Source: Winogradskya consettensis (GTDB lineage: Bacteria > Actinomycetota > Actinomycetes > Mycobacteriales > Micromonosporaceae). From it: DNA of 64,000 nucleotides. How positions within the stretch are numbered: the first letter of the stretch is position 1; each line of letters begins with the position of its first letter. Below, piece by piece: positions 43,397 to 55,689 of the stretch. Where the stretch lies: positions 1-64,000 of the forward strand of contig NZ_BOQP01000027.1 of assembly GCF_018332715.1 (NCBI RefSeq), in the 5' to 3' direction. Under the pieces are notes generated by a model, which saw only the letters and a list, made by a program, of their open reading frames with translations, had not been told where the DNA came from and ran no database searches. Made by a program: the position numbers and the translations under genes.

Positions 43397-44637
43397 CCGC
43401 GGCCTTGATCTGCGGCGATGGTGAGCTGACCGGGAGCGAGCTGGCTCGCCGGATCGCCGCGACGGATCCGGCCGTCGACGTGCCCGGCCGGGTGGTGCCC
43501 ATCGTGGACTCCGACCGGGTCGCCGCGCTGATCCGCGCGCTGGCCGTCCGCGATGCGGGTGGCGTGCCGCTGATCGGCGACGACCGCTGGAACCCCGCGT
43601 ACTGGGCCGGGTTGCGCGATCGGGTGGAGGCGGCGGCGCCCGTGCCCGAGATGGCGTGGGCCACGTTCACCTCGGGCAGTTCCGGCGCGCCACGGACCGT
43701 TCTGCGTACCGAAAAATCCTGGTCGGAATCTTTCGCAGCCGTGACCCGGCTGACCGGTCTCACCGCCGTGGACGTCGTCTACCTGCCGGCGCCACTGGTC
43801 TCCTCGATGACCGTCTTCTCCGTCGCCCACGCCCGGCACCTCGGTGCCACCGTCCTGCTGCCGCGCACCCACACCGTTTCCGCCGCAGACCTCGGCGTTG
43901 CCACGGTGCTGCACGGTACGCCGTACGCGCTCCGCGACGTGCTCGAACGGATCGAAGGCGGGGCAGCGCACCGGCTACGGGTTGCCCTGATCGGCGGCGC
44001 CCGGCTCGATCCGGACCTGCTCGCGCGCGCCGGCACCGCCGGGATCCGGGTGGTCAGCTATTACGGAGCCGCCGAACTGTCCTTCGTGGCGGTGGACGCG
44101 GACGGGCACGGACTGAGCCCGTTCGACGGAGTTGAGCTGCGCGTCGACCAGGAATCGGTGCTGTGGGTGCGATCCTCGTACGTGGCCGGCGGTTATCTGG
44201 CCGACACCGCAGGCCCGTTGCGACGCGACGCGGACGGCTGGGCGACGGTCGGTGACCTGGCCGCCATGACCGGGGCCGGACGGTTGCGCCTGCTCGGACG
44301 CGATGACGGCGCGATCCTGACGGCGGGCGCGACGGTCATCCCCGAGGACGTCGAGGCGATCCTGCCGCGCGTCGAGGGCATCGCCGACGCGGTGGTGTTC
44401 GCGTTTCCGCACGCCCGCACGGGAGACCTGCTCGCCGCGGTCATCGAGCTCGAACCGGGACATCGGCCCCCGTCGGCCGCGGAACTGAGGGCCAGGACGG
44501 AAGCCCTTCTGACGGGTACGCATCGGCCGCGCCGGTGGTTCTGGACGGACCGGCTCCCGCGTACGCCCACCGGGAAACCGGCCCGTGAGCAGATCCGCCG
44601 CGACGCCCTGGAGGGCCGGGTGTCCCGCATTGTCTGA
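43393..44637 (+). CDS. AMP-binding acyl-CoA ligase-like enzyme in the biotin operon
   Basis: 414 residues from GTG 43393 (GTGA overlap with bioY). Adenylation motifs: TFTSGSSGAPRTV (P-loop), YYGAAELSFV, DGWATVGDLA, and LPRTPTGKPAREQI with the C-terminal catalytic Lys. The enzyme is about 100 residues shorter than typical ligases, missing part of the N-terminal subdomain. It should activate a carboxylic acid as acyl-AMP and pass it to CoA or another thiol. Position inside a biotin operon suggests pimelate or another biotin-related acid, but that is inference. Confidence 0.85.
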   Translation: MTAALICGDGELTGSELARRIAATDPAVDVPGRVVPIVDSDRVAALIRALAVRDAGGVPLIGDDRWNPAYWAGLRDRVEAAAPVPEMAWATFTSGSSGAPRTVLRTEKSWSESFAAVTRLTGLTAVDVVYLPAPLVSSMTVFSVAHARHLGATVLLPRTHTVSAADLGVATVLHGTPYALRDVLERIEGGAAHRLRVALIGGARLDPDLLARAGTAGIRVVSYYGAAELSFVAVDADGHGLSPFDGVELRVDQESVLWVRSSYVAGGYLADTAGPLRRDADGWATVGDLAAMTGAGRLRLLGRDDGAILTAGATVIPEDVEAILPRVEGIADAVVFAFPHARTGDLLAAVIELEPGHRPPSAAELRARTEALLTGTHRPRRWFWTDRLPRTPTGKPAREQIRRDALEGRVSRIV

Positions 44638-45778
44638 GTACCCCGTCATCGTGGCGGCGCGGCGTACCCCGATCGCCGCGTCCGGCGGTGCCCTCGCCGG
44701 CCTCGGCGCTGCCGAACTCGCCACCCCGGTCGTCCGGGCCTGCGTCGACGATGCCGCCCGGGCGACGGGCTCGTCCGGCCCGGTCGGGGACGTGGTGCTG
44801 GGCAACTGCATGGGTCCGGGTGGCAACCTCGCCCGGGTCGCCGCGCTGGGAGCCGGTCTGGGACACGCCGTGCCGGGGATGACCGTCGACCGGCAGTGCG
44901 GCAGCGGCCTGGCGGCGATCATCAGCGCCGCCGAGACGATTCGCGCCGGCGACTCCCGGCTGCGCGTGGCGGGCGGCGTGGAGAGCTGCTCCACCGCACC
45001 CACCCGGGCGATCGGCGGCGTGGTCTACCGCCGGGCACCGTTCACGCCCGCCGGACATCCCGACCCCGACATGGTCCGCGCCGCTCAGGATCTCGCCGTC
45101 CACGACGGGATCAACCGCGACCAGCAGGACGCGTACGCCGCCCGCAGCCACCGCCTGGCGTTGCGTGCCCAGGAGTCCGGCGGGTACGACGCTGAACTCG
45201 TACCCCTCGAAGGCTTCACCACCGACACGAACCCGCGCCGGCGGCTGCCCGCGATGCTCGCGCGTTTCCCGGTGCTGTTCCCGGACGGTGGCACGCTGAC
45301 AGCGGGCAACTCGTGCCGCGACAGCGACGGCGCGGCCGCAGTCGCCATCGTCGCGCCCCACCTGCGGGGGAGTGCACCCGGCCTGGCCGTGCGCGCCACC
45401 GCGACCGTGGGCTGCGATCCGGCTCTGCCCGGCCTCGGCGCGGCCGTCGCGGTGCGCGACCTGTTGGCGCGTAACGGGATCGGCGTCGCGGACCTCGCCG
45501 CGATCGAGATCGTGGAGGCGTTCGCCGCGCAGACCCTGGCATCACTGACCAGGCTGGGACTCGCGGACGGCGACGACATCGACGACCGGGTGTGCGCGGG
45601 CGGCGGCGCCCTCGCGCTGGGTCACCCGTGGGGTGCGAGCGCGGCCGTGAGCGTGGTGCGGCTGTTCACCCGGCTGGTACGCGCGGGCGCGCCGGCCGGC
45701 ACCCTGGGCCTCGCCACCGCCGCGGTCGGCGGAGGACTCGGTGTGGCAGCCCTGTTCGAGGTTGTCCGCCATGACTGA
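44630..45778 (+). CDS. Thiolase-family protein with altered active site
   Basis: 382 residues from TTG 44630 (SEYPVIVAARRTP), overlapping the ligase end. The nucleophile Cys90 (DRQCGSGLAA) and His332 (LGHPWGAS) are present. The NEAF loop reads VEAF (Val295 for Asn) and the CxG loop reads AVG (Ala365 for the second Cys, in LATAAVGGG). Canonical acetyl-CoA acetyltransferases need all four loops, so this protein either has another acyl-transfer or condensation chemistry or is weakened. It follows the ligase, so may act on its acyl-thioester. The bioM start overlaps its stop. Confidence 0.88.
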   Translation: MSEYPVIVAARRTPIAASGGALAGLGAAELATPVVRACVDDAARATGSSGPVGDVVLGNCMGPGGNLARVAALGAGLGHAVPGMTVDRQCGSGLAAIISAAETIRAGDSRLRVAGGVESCSTAPTRAIGGVVYRRAPFTPAGHPDPDMVRAAQDLAVHDGINRDQQDAYAARSHRLALRAQESGGYDAELVPLEGFTTDTNPRRRLPAMLARFPVLFPDGGTLTAGNSCRDSDGAAAVAIVAPHLRGSAPGLAVRATATVGCDPALPGLGAAVAVRDLLARNGIGVADLAAIEIVEAFAAQTLASLTRLGLADGDDIDDRVCAGGGALALGHPWGASAAVSVVRLFTRLVRAGAPAGTLGLATAAVGGGLGVAALFEVVRHD

Positions 45779-46466
45779 CCGCGTCATCGGGTTCGAGCAC
45801 GTCTCGGTGCACTTCGCCCGGCACACCGCGCTGCGTGACGTATCGGTGCGACTGGACCAGCGGCGCATCGCGGTCATCGGGTCCAACGGTTCCGGAAAGT
45901 CGACCTTCGCCCGTACGCTCAACGGTCTGATCGTCGCCTCCGAGGGCGGGATCCGCGTCCACGGCATAGATCCGGCCCGCGAGCCCAAACAGGTGCGCCA
46001 GCGGGTCGGGTTCATCTTCAGCAACCCGGACACCCAGATCATCATGCCGACCGTGGCCGAGGACGTCGCCTTCTCCCTGCGCCGGCGCGGACTGCCCCGG
46101 CAGGAGATCCGCGACCGGGTCGCCGCCGCGCTGGACGACTTCGGCCTCACCGCGGAGGCGGACTCCCCGGTGCACGAGCTGTCGAGCGGGCAGAAGCAAC
46201 TGCTGGCCCTGTGCGCGGTGCTCATCGGCGAGCCGGGCCTGGTCGTGGCCGACGAGCCCACCGCGTACCTGGACGCCGCCAACAGCCGGCGGATCGCGGG
46301 TTTCCTGCTCGACCGGATGCCACAGCAACTGGTCCTGGTCACCCATGATCTGCGGCTGGCCGCCCGCTGCGACGTCGCGCTGCGATTCGAGGGCGGCCGG
46401 CTGGCCGACCACGGCGAACCCGGCCCGGTCATCGCCCGGTACGAGAAGGACCAGGACCAGCCATGA
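45771..46466 (+). CDS. bioM: ECF transporter ATPase BioM
   Basis: 231 residues from ATG 45771. Walker A GSNGSGKST, Q-loop FSNPDTQI, signature LSSGQKQ, Walker B LVVADEPTAYLD and switch His VTHD are all there. It drives biotin uptake with BioN and BioY. Overlaps of 8 bases with the thiolase and 4 with bioN show one tight operon. Confidence 0.93.
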   Translation: MTDRVIGFEHVSVHFARHTALRDVSVRLDQRRIAVIGSNGSGKSTFARTLNGLIVASEGGIRVHGIDPAREPKQVRQRVGFIFSNPDTQIIMPTVAEDVAFSLRRRGLPRQEIRDRVAAALDDFGLTAEADSPVHELSSGQKQLLALCAVLIGEPGLVVADEPTAYLDAANSRRIAGFLLDRMPQQLVLVTHDLRLAARCDVALRFEGGRLADHGEPGPVIARYEKDQDQP

Positions 46467-47059
46467 TCTCGCTCTACCGGCCCGGCGACAGCCTGCTGCA
46501 CCGCATGCCCGCCGGGCCGAAGCTGGTCGTCGTGGCGGGCCTGGCGACGGCGATCTCCCTGCTCCCGGCGAACCCGTTGCTGCTGGCCGCGGTGCTCGTG
46601 GCCGTCGCCGGCTGCTACTTGCAGGCCGGCACCGGGATCGCCGAGGCCGGCCGGCAACTCTGGCGGCTGCGCTGGGTGCTGCTCGTCGTGTCGCTGAGCC
46701 AGGTATTTTTCCTGCCCGTGCTCACCGTGGCCGCCAACGTCATCCGGGTCGGTGCGGTGGTGCTGCTGGCAAACCTGATCACTCTGACCACCCGTACGGA
46801 CAGGCTCATCGACGCCCTGGAACGCGCCCTGCGTCCACTGCGCAGGGTCGGCGTCAACTCGGACCGGGTAGCCCTCATGCTGTCGATGACGATCACCACC
46901 ATCCCCGTCATCGCCGGCTTCGCCGCCCGGATCCGCGAGGCCCAGCGCGCCCGGGGCGTGACGGTCTCCCCGTTCGCGGCCGTCGTACCCCTGCTCGTCA
47001 TGGCCCTCAAACACGCCGACGACCTGGCCGACGCCCTGGTCGCCCGTGGCGCCGACTGA
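46463..47059 (+). CDS. bioN: ECF transporter transmembrane subunit BioN
   Basis: 198 residues, CbiQ/EcfT family. It has four to five hydrophobic segments and the two ATPase-coupling ARG motifs (AQRARGV and ALVARGAD). It ends the operon that starts at bioY. Confidence 0.9.
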   Translation: MISLYRPGDSLLHRMPAGPKLVVVAGLATAISLLPANPLLLAAVLVAVAGCYLQAGTGIAEAGRQLWRLRWVLLVVSLSQVFFLPVLTVAANVIRVGAVVLLANLITLTTRTDRLIDALERALRPLRRVGVNSDRVALMLSMTITTIPVIAGFAARIREAQRARGVTVSPFAAVVPLLVMALKHADDLADALVARGAD

Positions 47060-47079
47060 CCGGCCGCCGGGCGGTGAGG

Positions 47080-47118
47080 TTGACAGAACGGCATTGCATT
47101 GATTGTGTTCGATGCAAT
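47080..47118. promoter_or_regulatory. Promoter-operator region of the GH2 gene
   Basis: TTGACA (47080-47085) is a -35 candidate. ATTGCAT (47093-47099) and ATGCAAT (47112-47118) are a perfect inverted repeat with 12-bp spacer, placed over the expected -10, 22 bases before ATG 47140. A sugar-responsive repressor site is likely; the repressor is not in the window. Confidence 0.5.
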
Positions 47119-47139
47119 ACCTACTGACGGGAGCCCCCG

Positions 47140-50100
47140 ATGTCGTGGATCTCCGTAGCCGCTGTTGCGGTCGCGCTGGTCGTGCCGGGTCAGGTTCCTG
47201 CGGCGGCGCCGGTGGAGCCCGTGCCCGGTGGGCCCCGGACGGCGGCGGAGGTCTACCGGTATCTGGAGGATCCGCAGCTCACCGGCGAGGGTCAGGAGGA
47301 GCCGCACGCCGACCTGCGGCCATACCCGGATGCCTCCTCCGCGGCCGCTGATGTGACCAGCCACGACGCCGCGAATCCGGAGGTGCGTTCGCTCAACGGC
47401 GATTGGCGGCTGAAGATCTTCGACCGGCCCGATGATGTGCCCGCGGCGTTCCACGACGCCGGGTTCGACGCGAGCAGGTGGCCTGCCGCGCGGGTGCCGC
47501 ACACGTGGCAGTCCGACTTCATCGACCACCCGATGTTCCGCAACATTCCCTCGGAGATCGTCCCGGACGACCCTGCCAAGGTTCCGCACGACGTCAACCC
47601 GACCGGCGCCTACCTTCGTACCTTCGACCTGCCGAAGGACTGGTCCGGTGACCCTGTCTTCCTCCGCTTCGAGGGTGTGACCAGCAACTATCTGGTCTGG
47701 GTGAACGGCGGCTACGTCGGCTACGACCAGGGCGGCTACACCCCGGCCGAGTTCGACGTCACCGAGCGCCTGCACCCGGGACGCAACACGATCGCGGTGC
47801 AGGTGCACCGCTGGGGTTCCGGTGCCTACCTCGAGGACTTCGATCAGTGGCGTTACAGCGGCATCTTCCGCGACGTGTGGCTCTACCGGACCGGGCCGAC
47901 CCGGCTGCGGGACGCGTACCTGACGACTCACGGTGACACTCTGAGCGCCCGGGTGGACGTCGCCGGTGTCGCCGGCAGGTTCACCGTGCGCGGCACCCTG
48001 CGCGACGCGAAGGGCCGGACCGTCACCACCGTCAGCGCGTCGACGGGCACCGGCAGGGTCACGCTCACCGCACCCGTGGCGAACCCGGCACGGTGGAGCG
48101 CCGAGGAGCCGAACCTCTACACGCTGGTGCTGGAACTGCTCGACAGCCGCGGCAGGTCGTTGCACACCACCGCGCAGCCCGTCGGCTTCCGCGACGTCGA
48201 GGTGCGTGACCGGCAGATCCTCGTCGACGGCAAGCGCATCCTGATCAAGGGCACCAACCGCGCGGAGACCGATCCCGACACCGGCCGGCACGTCAGCCGC
48301 GATGCCCAGCGCGACGATGTGTTCCTGATGAAGAAACTGCACTTGAACGCCGTACGGACATCGCATTATCCGTCCGATCCTTATCTTTACGACCTGGCCG
48401 ACCGGCACGGTCTGTGGATCGACGACGAGGTGGACATCGAGACGCACAACCACGAGTCCTGCCCGTCGGTCTGTCTCGCGGACCGCCCGGAATGGCAGGC
48501 CGCTTTCGCCGACCGGTTCCGCGCGATGGTGGAGCGCGACAAGAACCACCCCAGCGTCATCTTCTGGGACACCGGCAACGAGGCCGGGCTCGGCGCCGCG
48601 CACTACGCGATGGCGGCGTGGGCCGACGCGAACGAGCCGACCCGGTTGCTCTATCACCAGTCCAACAGCCCCGACGGCGACGCACCGTTCGCCGACGTCG
48701 ACGGCCCCCGCTATCCGACCCCGGCCCGGCTGGAGAGCCGCACGCTGAGCAGCACCAAACCGATCGTGATGGGGGAGTACGCCCACGCGATGGGCAACGG
48801 GCTGGGCAACTTCGACCAGTTCTGGGCCCTTGCCCGTGAGTATCCGCAGATGCAGGGTGGCTTCATCTGGGACTGGGCCGAACAGAACCTGCGCCAGCCG
48901 CTCGTGGTCACCCCCGACACGGCGAACGGGATCCAGGCCTTCCTGGTCGGCAAGCCCGGCACCACCACCGGCCACCGCGGCAACGCCGTCTCACTGTCCA
49001 GCCTGGACGACTTCGTCGACGTCTTCCGCGACCCGCGCCTCGACCTGACCGGCCCCCTCACCCTCGACGCATGGGTCCAGCCGGGGGAGTGGGCCGGCAG
49101 CTTCCCGATCCTCACCAAGGGGCAGTCGTACGCCCTGCAGATGACCGATCGTGACACGCTGGAATTCAGGGTCGACGGGAAGGCCGTCACCGCGGACGTC
49201 CCCGCCGACTGGTACGGCAGCTGGCACCGCGTCACCGGCGGCTACGACGGCACCACCCTGCACCTGCTGATCGACGGCACCGAACGGGCCACGACACCCC
49301 GCAGCGGCGCGGTCGACCCCGGTCTGTGGGAGGTCAACCTGGGCCACAACGCCGAGACGCAGCAGGACAACGACCTGTGGAGCGTACGTCTCGGCCGCGG
49401 CCTGATCGACGATGCCCGCATCTACGCCAGGGCACTGACCCCGGACGACCTGGCCGCCGACCCGTCCGGTACCGCCGTCCTGGCCCTGAACTTCGACACG
49501 TTCCAGCGTCGTGGCGACTTCCTCAGCCTCGGTATCAGCCTCTCCGGCACCGACGGCCTGGTGGGCTCGGACCGTTACGTGCAGCCCGAGACCGCCGAGA
49601 TGGCCTGGGCGCAGGCGCCGATCCGGTTCACCCGGGACGGCGACATCATCCACGTGCACAACGAGCAGCAGGCCGGCGCCTTCGCGGTCACGCTGCGCTG
49701 GAAGCTCACCGAACAGGACCGTACGCTGCGCAGCGGCAGCCGTAAGGTCCGGCTGGAACCCGGCGCGACCTACGACCTCGACCCGGGTCCGCTCCCGGCG
49801 AATCCCGGCGACCGGGAGCGTTTCCTGAGCGTCGAAGCGGCCGGCGACACCGATCACGCGTGGGCGCGTCGCGGCTGGATCGTCGGGCACGACCAGTTCG
49901 CTGTCGGCGGTCACGCGGTGCCCGGCATCCTGCCGCTTCCCGTCGCGGGGGCCCCGGCGCTGTCCGGCAGCGGCGACCGGATCACGGTGTCCGGCAAGGA
50001 CTTCACCTACCGGTTCGACGCGGGCCTGCTCACCTCGATGCGCGCGACGGGTCGTGAGTTGCTGCACGGCACCCCGGCCCTGGACGTCTACCGGCCACCG

Positions 50101-51621
50101 ACGAGCAACGAGACGTACGACTGGGGCACCGACGACCGCCGCATCTGGCACGAGACCGGTCTGGACGCCCTGCGCACCACGGTCACCGGCGTCACGACCC
50201 GCACCGAGGCCGACGCCGTGGTGGTCGAGGTCCGCAGCACCGCGGCGGGAACCGGGATCTCGTTCGGCCAGACGATGCGCTACCGCATCGACAAACGGGG
50301 CACGATCACCCTCGCGCACGACGTCGTGCCCTCCGGACCGGGGATCACCTCCCTGCCGTACCTGCCGCGGGTCGGGATCTCGTTGCAGGTGCCCGATTCC
50401 CTGCACCGGTTCGCCTACTACGGCCGGGGCCCGCAGGAGAGCTACAACGACCGGCGCAGCGGCGCCCCGATGGGGGTCTACACCAGCACCGTCGACGACC
50501 AGTACGTGCGCTACTCGCGGCCCCAGGCCAACGGCAACCACACCGACACCCGCTGGGCCGCCCTCACCGACGGCCGCTCAGGGCTGCTCGTCGGCGGCAC
50601 TCAGGACGTCAGCGTCACCGCCTACGACAACCTCGACCGCGCCGAGTACGACCATCAGCTCCCACTCGTGCGCAACCGCGGCTGGGTCACCCTGCACGCC
50701 GAGGCCGGCGAGACGGGCATGGGCGAGACACCGAACTCGGTCCTCGCGCCCTACCGGCTCTCCCCGACCCAGCCCTACCACCAGGAACTGGTTCTGCGCC
50801 CCCTCACCCGCGCGGAGGCGGCGGCCGGTGGCGTGCCCGATTCGGACGTCCCGGCGCCCTGCCCACCCGCGGTCTCCGTGCAGGCGCCGGCGCAGATCCA
50901 GCCCGCAACCCCCGTCGAGGTCCAGGTCCCGGTCCGGTCACGCTGCGCGCCTGGTCTGCGGGATGCCTCCGTACGCCTGGGAGCGCCCGAAGGCTGGACG
51001 GTCTCCCCGGAATCGGTCTCGCTGGGCGCCGTAACCGACCGCGAAACGGCCACTTTCACCGTCACCGCTCCGGCCGGCACCGACATCGGAAAGTACCCGC
51101 TGACCGCCACGGCCGTCACCACTACCCCGACCGGATTCCGCTCCACCACCACCGCGACCACGACGGTCGCCGTGCCGCTGCCCGCCGGCTGGTCGTGGCT
51201 CAGCGACCGGCCCTTCACCCCGGTCACGAACGGCTGGGGCCCGGTCGAGAAGGACCGCAGCAACGGCGAACAGGGCGCCACCGACGGCAACGCCCTCACC
51301 ATCGCCGGAACCGTCTACGACAAGGGCCTCGGCGCCCACGCGACCTCGTCGATCGAAGTGCCCCTGGGCGGCTCCTGCACCCGGTTCCGCGCCGACGTCG
51401 GCGTCGACGACGAGACCGGCAGCGGTGGCACGGTCGATTTCGAGATCTGGCTGGACGGCGAGCGCCGGTTCGCGTCCGGCACCCGCACCGGCACGGACCC
51501 GGCCCAGCCCCTCGACCTCGACGTATCCGGCGCCACCACCATGAACCTCAGGGTCACCGACGCCGGTGACGGCAACGGCAACGACCACGGCGACTGGGCG
51601 TACGCCCGCCTCGACTGCTGA
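47140..51621 (+). CDS. Secreted GH2 beta-galactosidase-like enzyme with LamG, NEW3 and NPCBM domains
   Basis: 1493 residues. A short signal peptide precedes a LacZ-type core: jelly roll (SLNGDWRLKIF, WVNGGYVGYDQGG), immunoglobulin-like part and TIM barrel with acid/base Glu481 (DTGNEAGLG) and nucleophile Glu546 (GEYAHAMGN). A LamG-like insert (about 592-787, GPLTLDAWVQPG, YDGTTLHLLIDG) splits the barrel from the C-terminal LacZ domains. After these come a NEW3 domain (about 1250-1345) and an NPCBM carbohydrate-binding domain (about 1350-1493, DKGLGAHATSSIEV). It probably removes beta-galactosyl residues from polysaccharide outside the cell; the exact substrate is open. Confidence 0.92.
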   Translation: MSWISVAAVAVALVVPGQVPAAAPVEPVPGGPRTAAEVYRYLEDPQLTGEGQEEPHADLRPYPDASSAAADVTSHDAANPEVRSLNGDWRLKIFDRPDDVPAAFHDAGFDASRWPAARVPHTWQSDFIDHPMFRNIPSEIVPDDPAKVPHDVNPTGAYLRTFDLPKDWSGDPVFLRFEGVTSNYLVWVNGGYVGYDQGGYTPAEFDVTERLHPGRNTIAVQVHRWGSGAYLEDFDQWRYSGIFRDVWLYRTGPTRLRDAYLTTHGDTLSARVDVAGVAGRFTVRGTLRDAKGRTVTTVSASTGTGRVTLTAPVANPARWSAEEPNLYTLVLELLDSRGRSLHTTAQPVGFRDVEVRDRQILVDGKRILIKGTNRAETDPDTGRHVSRDAQRDDVFLMKKLHLNAVRTSHYPSDPYLYDLADRHGLWIDDEVDIETHNHESCPSVCLADRPEWQAAFADRFRAMVERDKNHPSVIFWDTGNEAGLGAAHYAMAAWADANEPTRLLYHQSNSPDGDAPFADVDGPRYPTPARLESRTLSSTKPIVMGEYAHAMGNGLGNFDQFWALAREYPQMQGGFIWDWAEQNLRQPLVVTPDTANGIQAFLVGKPGTTTGHRGNAVSLSSLDDFVDVFRDPRLDLTGPLTLDAWVQPGEWAGSFPILTKGQSYALQMTDRDTLEFRVDGKAVTADVPADWYGSWHRVTGGYDGTTLHLLIDGTERATTPRSGAVDPGLWEVNLGHNAETQQDNDLWSVRLGRGLIDDARIYARALTPDDLAADPSGTAVLALNFDTFQRRGDFLSLGISLSGTDGLVGSDRYVQPETAEMAWAQAPIRFTRDGDIIHVHNEQQAGAFAVTLRWKLTEQDRTLRSGSRKVRLEPGATYDLDPGPLPANPGDRERFLSVEAAGDTDHAWARRGWIVGHDQFAVGGHAVPGILPLPVAGAPALSGSGDRITVSGKDFTYRFDAGLLTSMRATGRELLHGTPALDVYRPPTSNETYDWGTDDRRIWHETGLDALRTTVTGVTTRTEADAVVVEVRSTAAGTGISFGQTMRYRIDKRGTITLAHDVVPSGPGITSLPYLPRVGISLQVPDSLHRFAYYGRGPQESYNDRRSGAPMGVYTSTVDDQYVRYSRPQANGNHTDTRWAALTDGRSGLLVGGTQDVSVTAYDNLDRAEYDHQLPLVRNRGWVTLHAEAGETGMGETPNSVLAPYRLSPTQPYHQELVLRPLTRAEAAAGGVPDSDVPAPCPPAVSVQAPAQIQPATPVEVQVPVRSRCAPGLRDASVRLGAPEGWTVSPESVSLGAVTDRETATFTVTAPAGTDIGKYPLTATAVTTTPTGFRSTTTATTTVAVPLPAGWSWLSDRPFTPVTNGWGPVEKDRSNGEQGATDGNALTIAGTVYDKGLGAHATSSIEVPLGGSCTRFRADVGVDDETGSGGTVDFEIWLDGERRFASGTRTGTDPAQPLDLDVSGATTMNLRVTDAGDGNGNDHGDWAYARLDC

Positions 51622-51856
51622 CTGTCCCGTGTAGATAGCGACGGCCGGACTGCCCACGTAAGCGCGCTCACCACCCGATTCGGGGCCCGGAACGCAGCTG
51701 GCGTCAGCGCTTCGTAATATTCTCATGCGTCGATGCCGGTTAGGTTTGTCTCCTGCCTTACCGGCCGCGAGGATCCGCCGAACCGGGTGTGTGAGCAGAG
51801 GCCGGAAGTCGACGGATGAGCGCTCCCACGGGCCTCTCCCGGGCGAAGGAGAAACA

Positions 51857-54804
<2,948 letters not shown>

Positions 54805-54828
54805 CGGTGAGCGCCGCACTGTAGGGTG

Positions 54829-54992
54829 TCCCCGGGTTCCAGCAGCACGGTCGTGACCAGTGTCAGGCCCTGCTGGGATCCGGTGGTGACGAGCACGTCC
54901 TGCGCCCTGCTCGGCAGTCCCCACCGGCTCATCCGGGTGGCGATGTGTTCCCGCGGCGCCGGGTCACCCTCGGTGGGGGAGTACTGCAGCAC
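54829..54992 (-). pseudogene. Internal fragment of a fold-type I PLP aminotransferase/MocR-like gene
   Basis: The minus strand from 54992 reads LQYSPTEGDPAPREHIATRM, then SRWGLPSRAQDVLVTTGSQQ and GLTLVTTVLLEPGDTL. This is the region around the substrate/PLP-proximal helix in class I aminotransferases and MocR regulators. Nothing before or after it matches. It is jammed between katG and the racemase-tail repeat, so it is debris at a recombination junction. Confidence 0.7.
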
Positions 54993-54995
54993 CTC

Positions 54996-55087
54996 CCACG
55001 TTCAGACCGCGGTGGCACAGGCACTCATTGCCGAGCGCGCAGGCTGAGTCGTCAGACTCCGGCGGGAACGGCAGCGGAGATCGGCTG
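54996..55087. repeat. Right copy of the 92/93-bp direct repeat bounding a 29.1-kb segment
   Basis: It contains the last 16 codons of an Asp/Glu racemase (HVQTAVAQALIAERAG-stop) with no gene body, followed by the 3' end of the intact carbonic anhydrase on the minus strand. It matches 25802-25894 at all but about five positions, in the same orientation. Confidence 0.85.
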
Positions 55088-55672
55088 CACCTCGGTCACC
55101 GTTCCGGCGCTCAGGCTGTACTGCGTGGGCAGAACGGCCAGCTCACCCCGCCCCATGGCCTCCCGCACGATCGCGGAACGCCTGCGCAGCGCCTGCACGG
55201 TGAACACCGAGTGCTGGCCGCCGATCTCCACGGCGTTCCCGGCGCCACAGGAGCGGGCTCGCGACACGTGCGGGGCGATCTTTTCGGCGATCTTGCGGAT
55301 GTTGCCGGGAGGAGCGGGATTACCGTCAACCATGCTGATCGCCGCGGCGACGGCGCCGCACCCGTCATGGCCGAGCACCACGATCAGAGGTACGCCCAGC
55401 ACCCCGACCGCGTACTCGACGGATCCGAGCACCGCCGTGTCGAGGGCGTGCCCCGCCGTGCGGACCACGAACAGGTCACCGACGCCCTGATCGAACAGGA
55501 TCTCGGCCGGCAGCCGGGAGTCCGAGCAGCCGAGGACGAGAGCGAACGGCCGCTGCGACAGGCTGGTCTCGGCGCGGCGGTCCGCTCCCCGGCCCGCGTG
55601 CGCCGTGCTGTGGCCTTCGACCCAGCGTCGGTTGCCGTCCTGCAACCGTTCCCACGAGGGGTGTACAGACAT
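55052..55672 (-). CDS. Beta-class carbonic anhydrase
   Basis: 206 residues. Zinc and active-site residues: Cys49, Asp51, Arg53 in GCSDSR, and His102, Cys105 in GHDGCGA. It interconverts CO2 and bicarbonate. Cytosolic by sequence. It starts 3' of the chemoreceptor gene in the minus-strand order and ends in the direct repeat. Confidence 0.93.
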   Translation of the reverse strand: MSVHPSWERLQDGNRRWVEGHSTAHAGRGADRRAETSLSQRPFALVLGCSDSRLPAEILFDQGVGDLFVVRTAGHALDTAVLGSVEYAVGVLGVPLIVVLGHDGCGAVAAAISMVDGNPAPPGNIRKIAEKIAPHVSRARSCGAGNAVEIGGQHSVFTVQALRRRSAIVREAMGRGELAVLPTQYSLSAGTVTEVQPISAAVPAGV

Positions 55673-55689
55673 CTCAGGTTCTCCTCGTG

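Noticed and set aside
46615-48975. 786-codon minus-strand frame across bioN and the GH2 gene
   Set aside because: Spans two well-supported plus-strand genes and has no recognisable motif.
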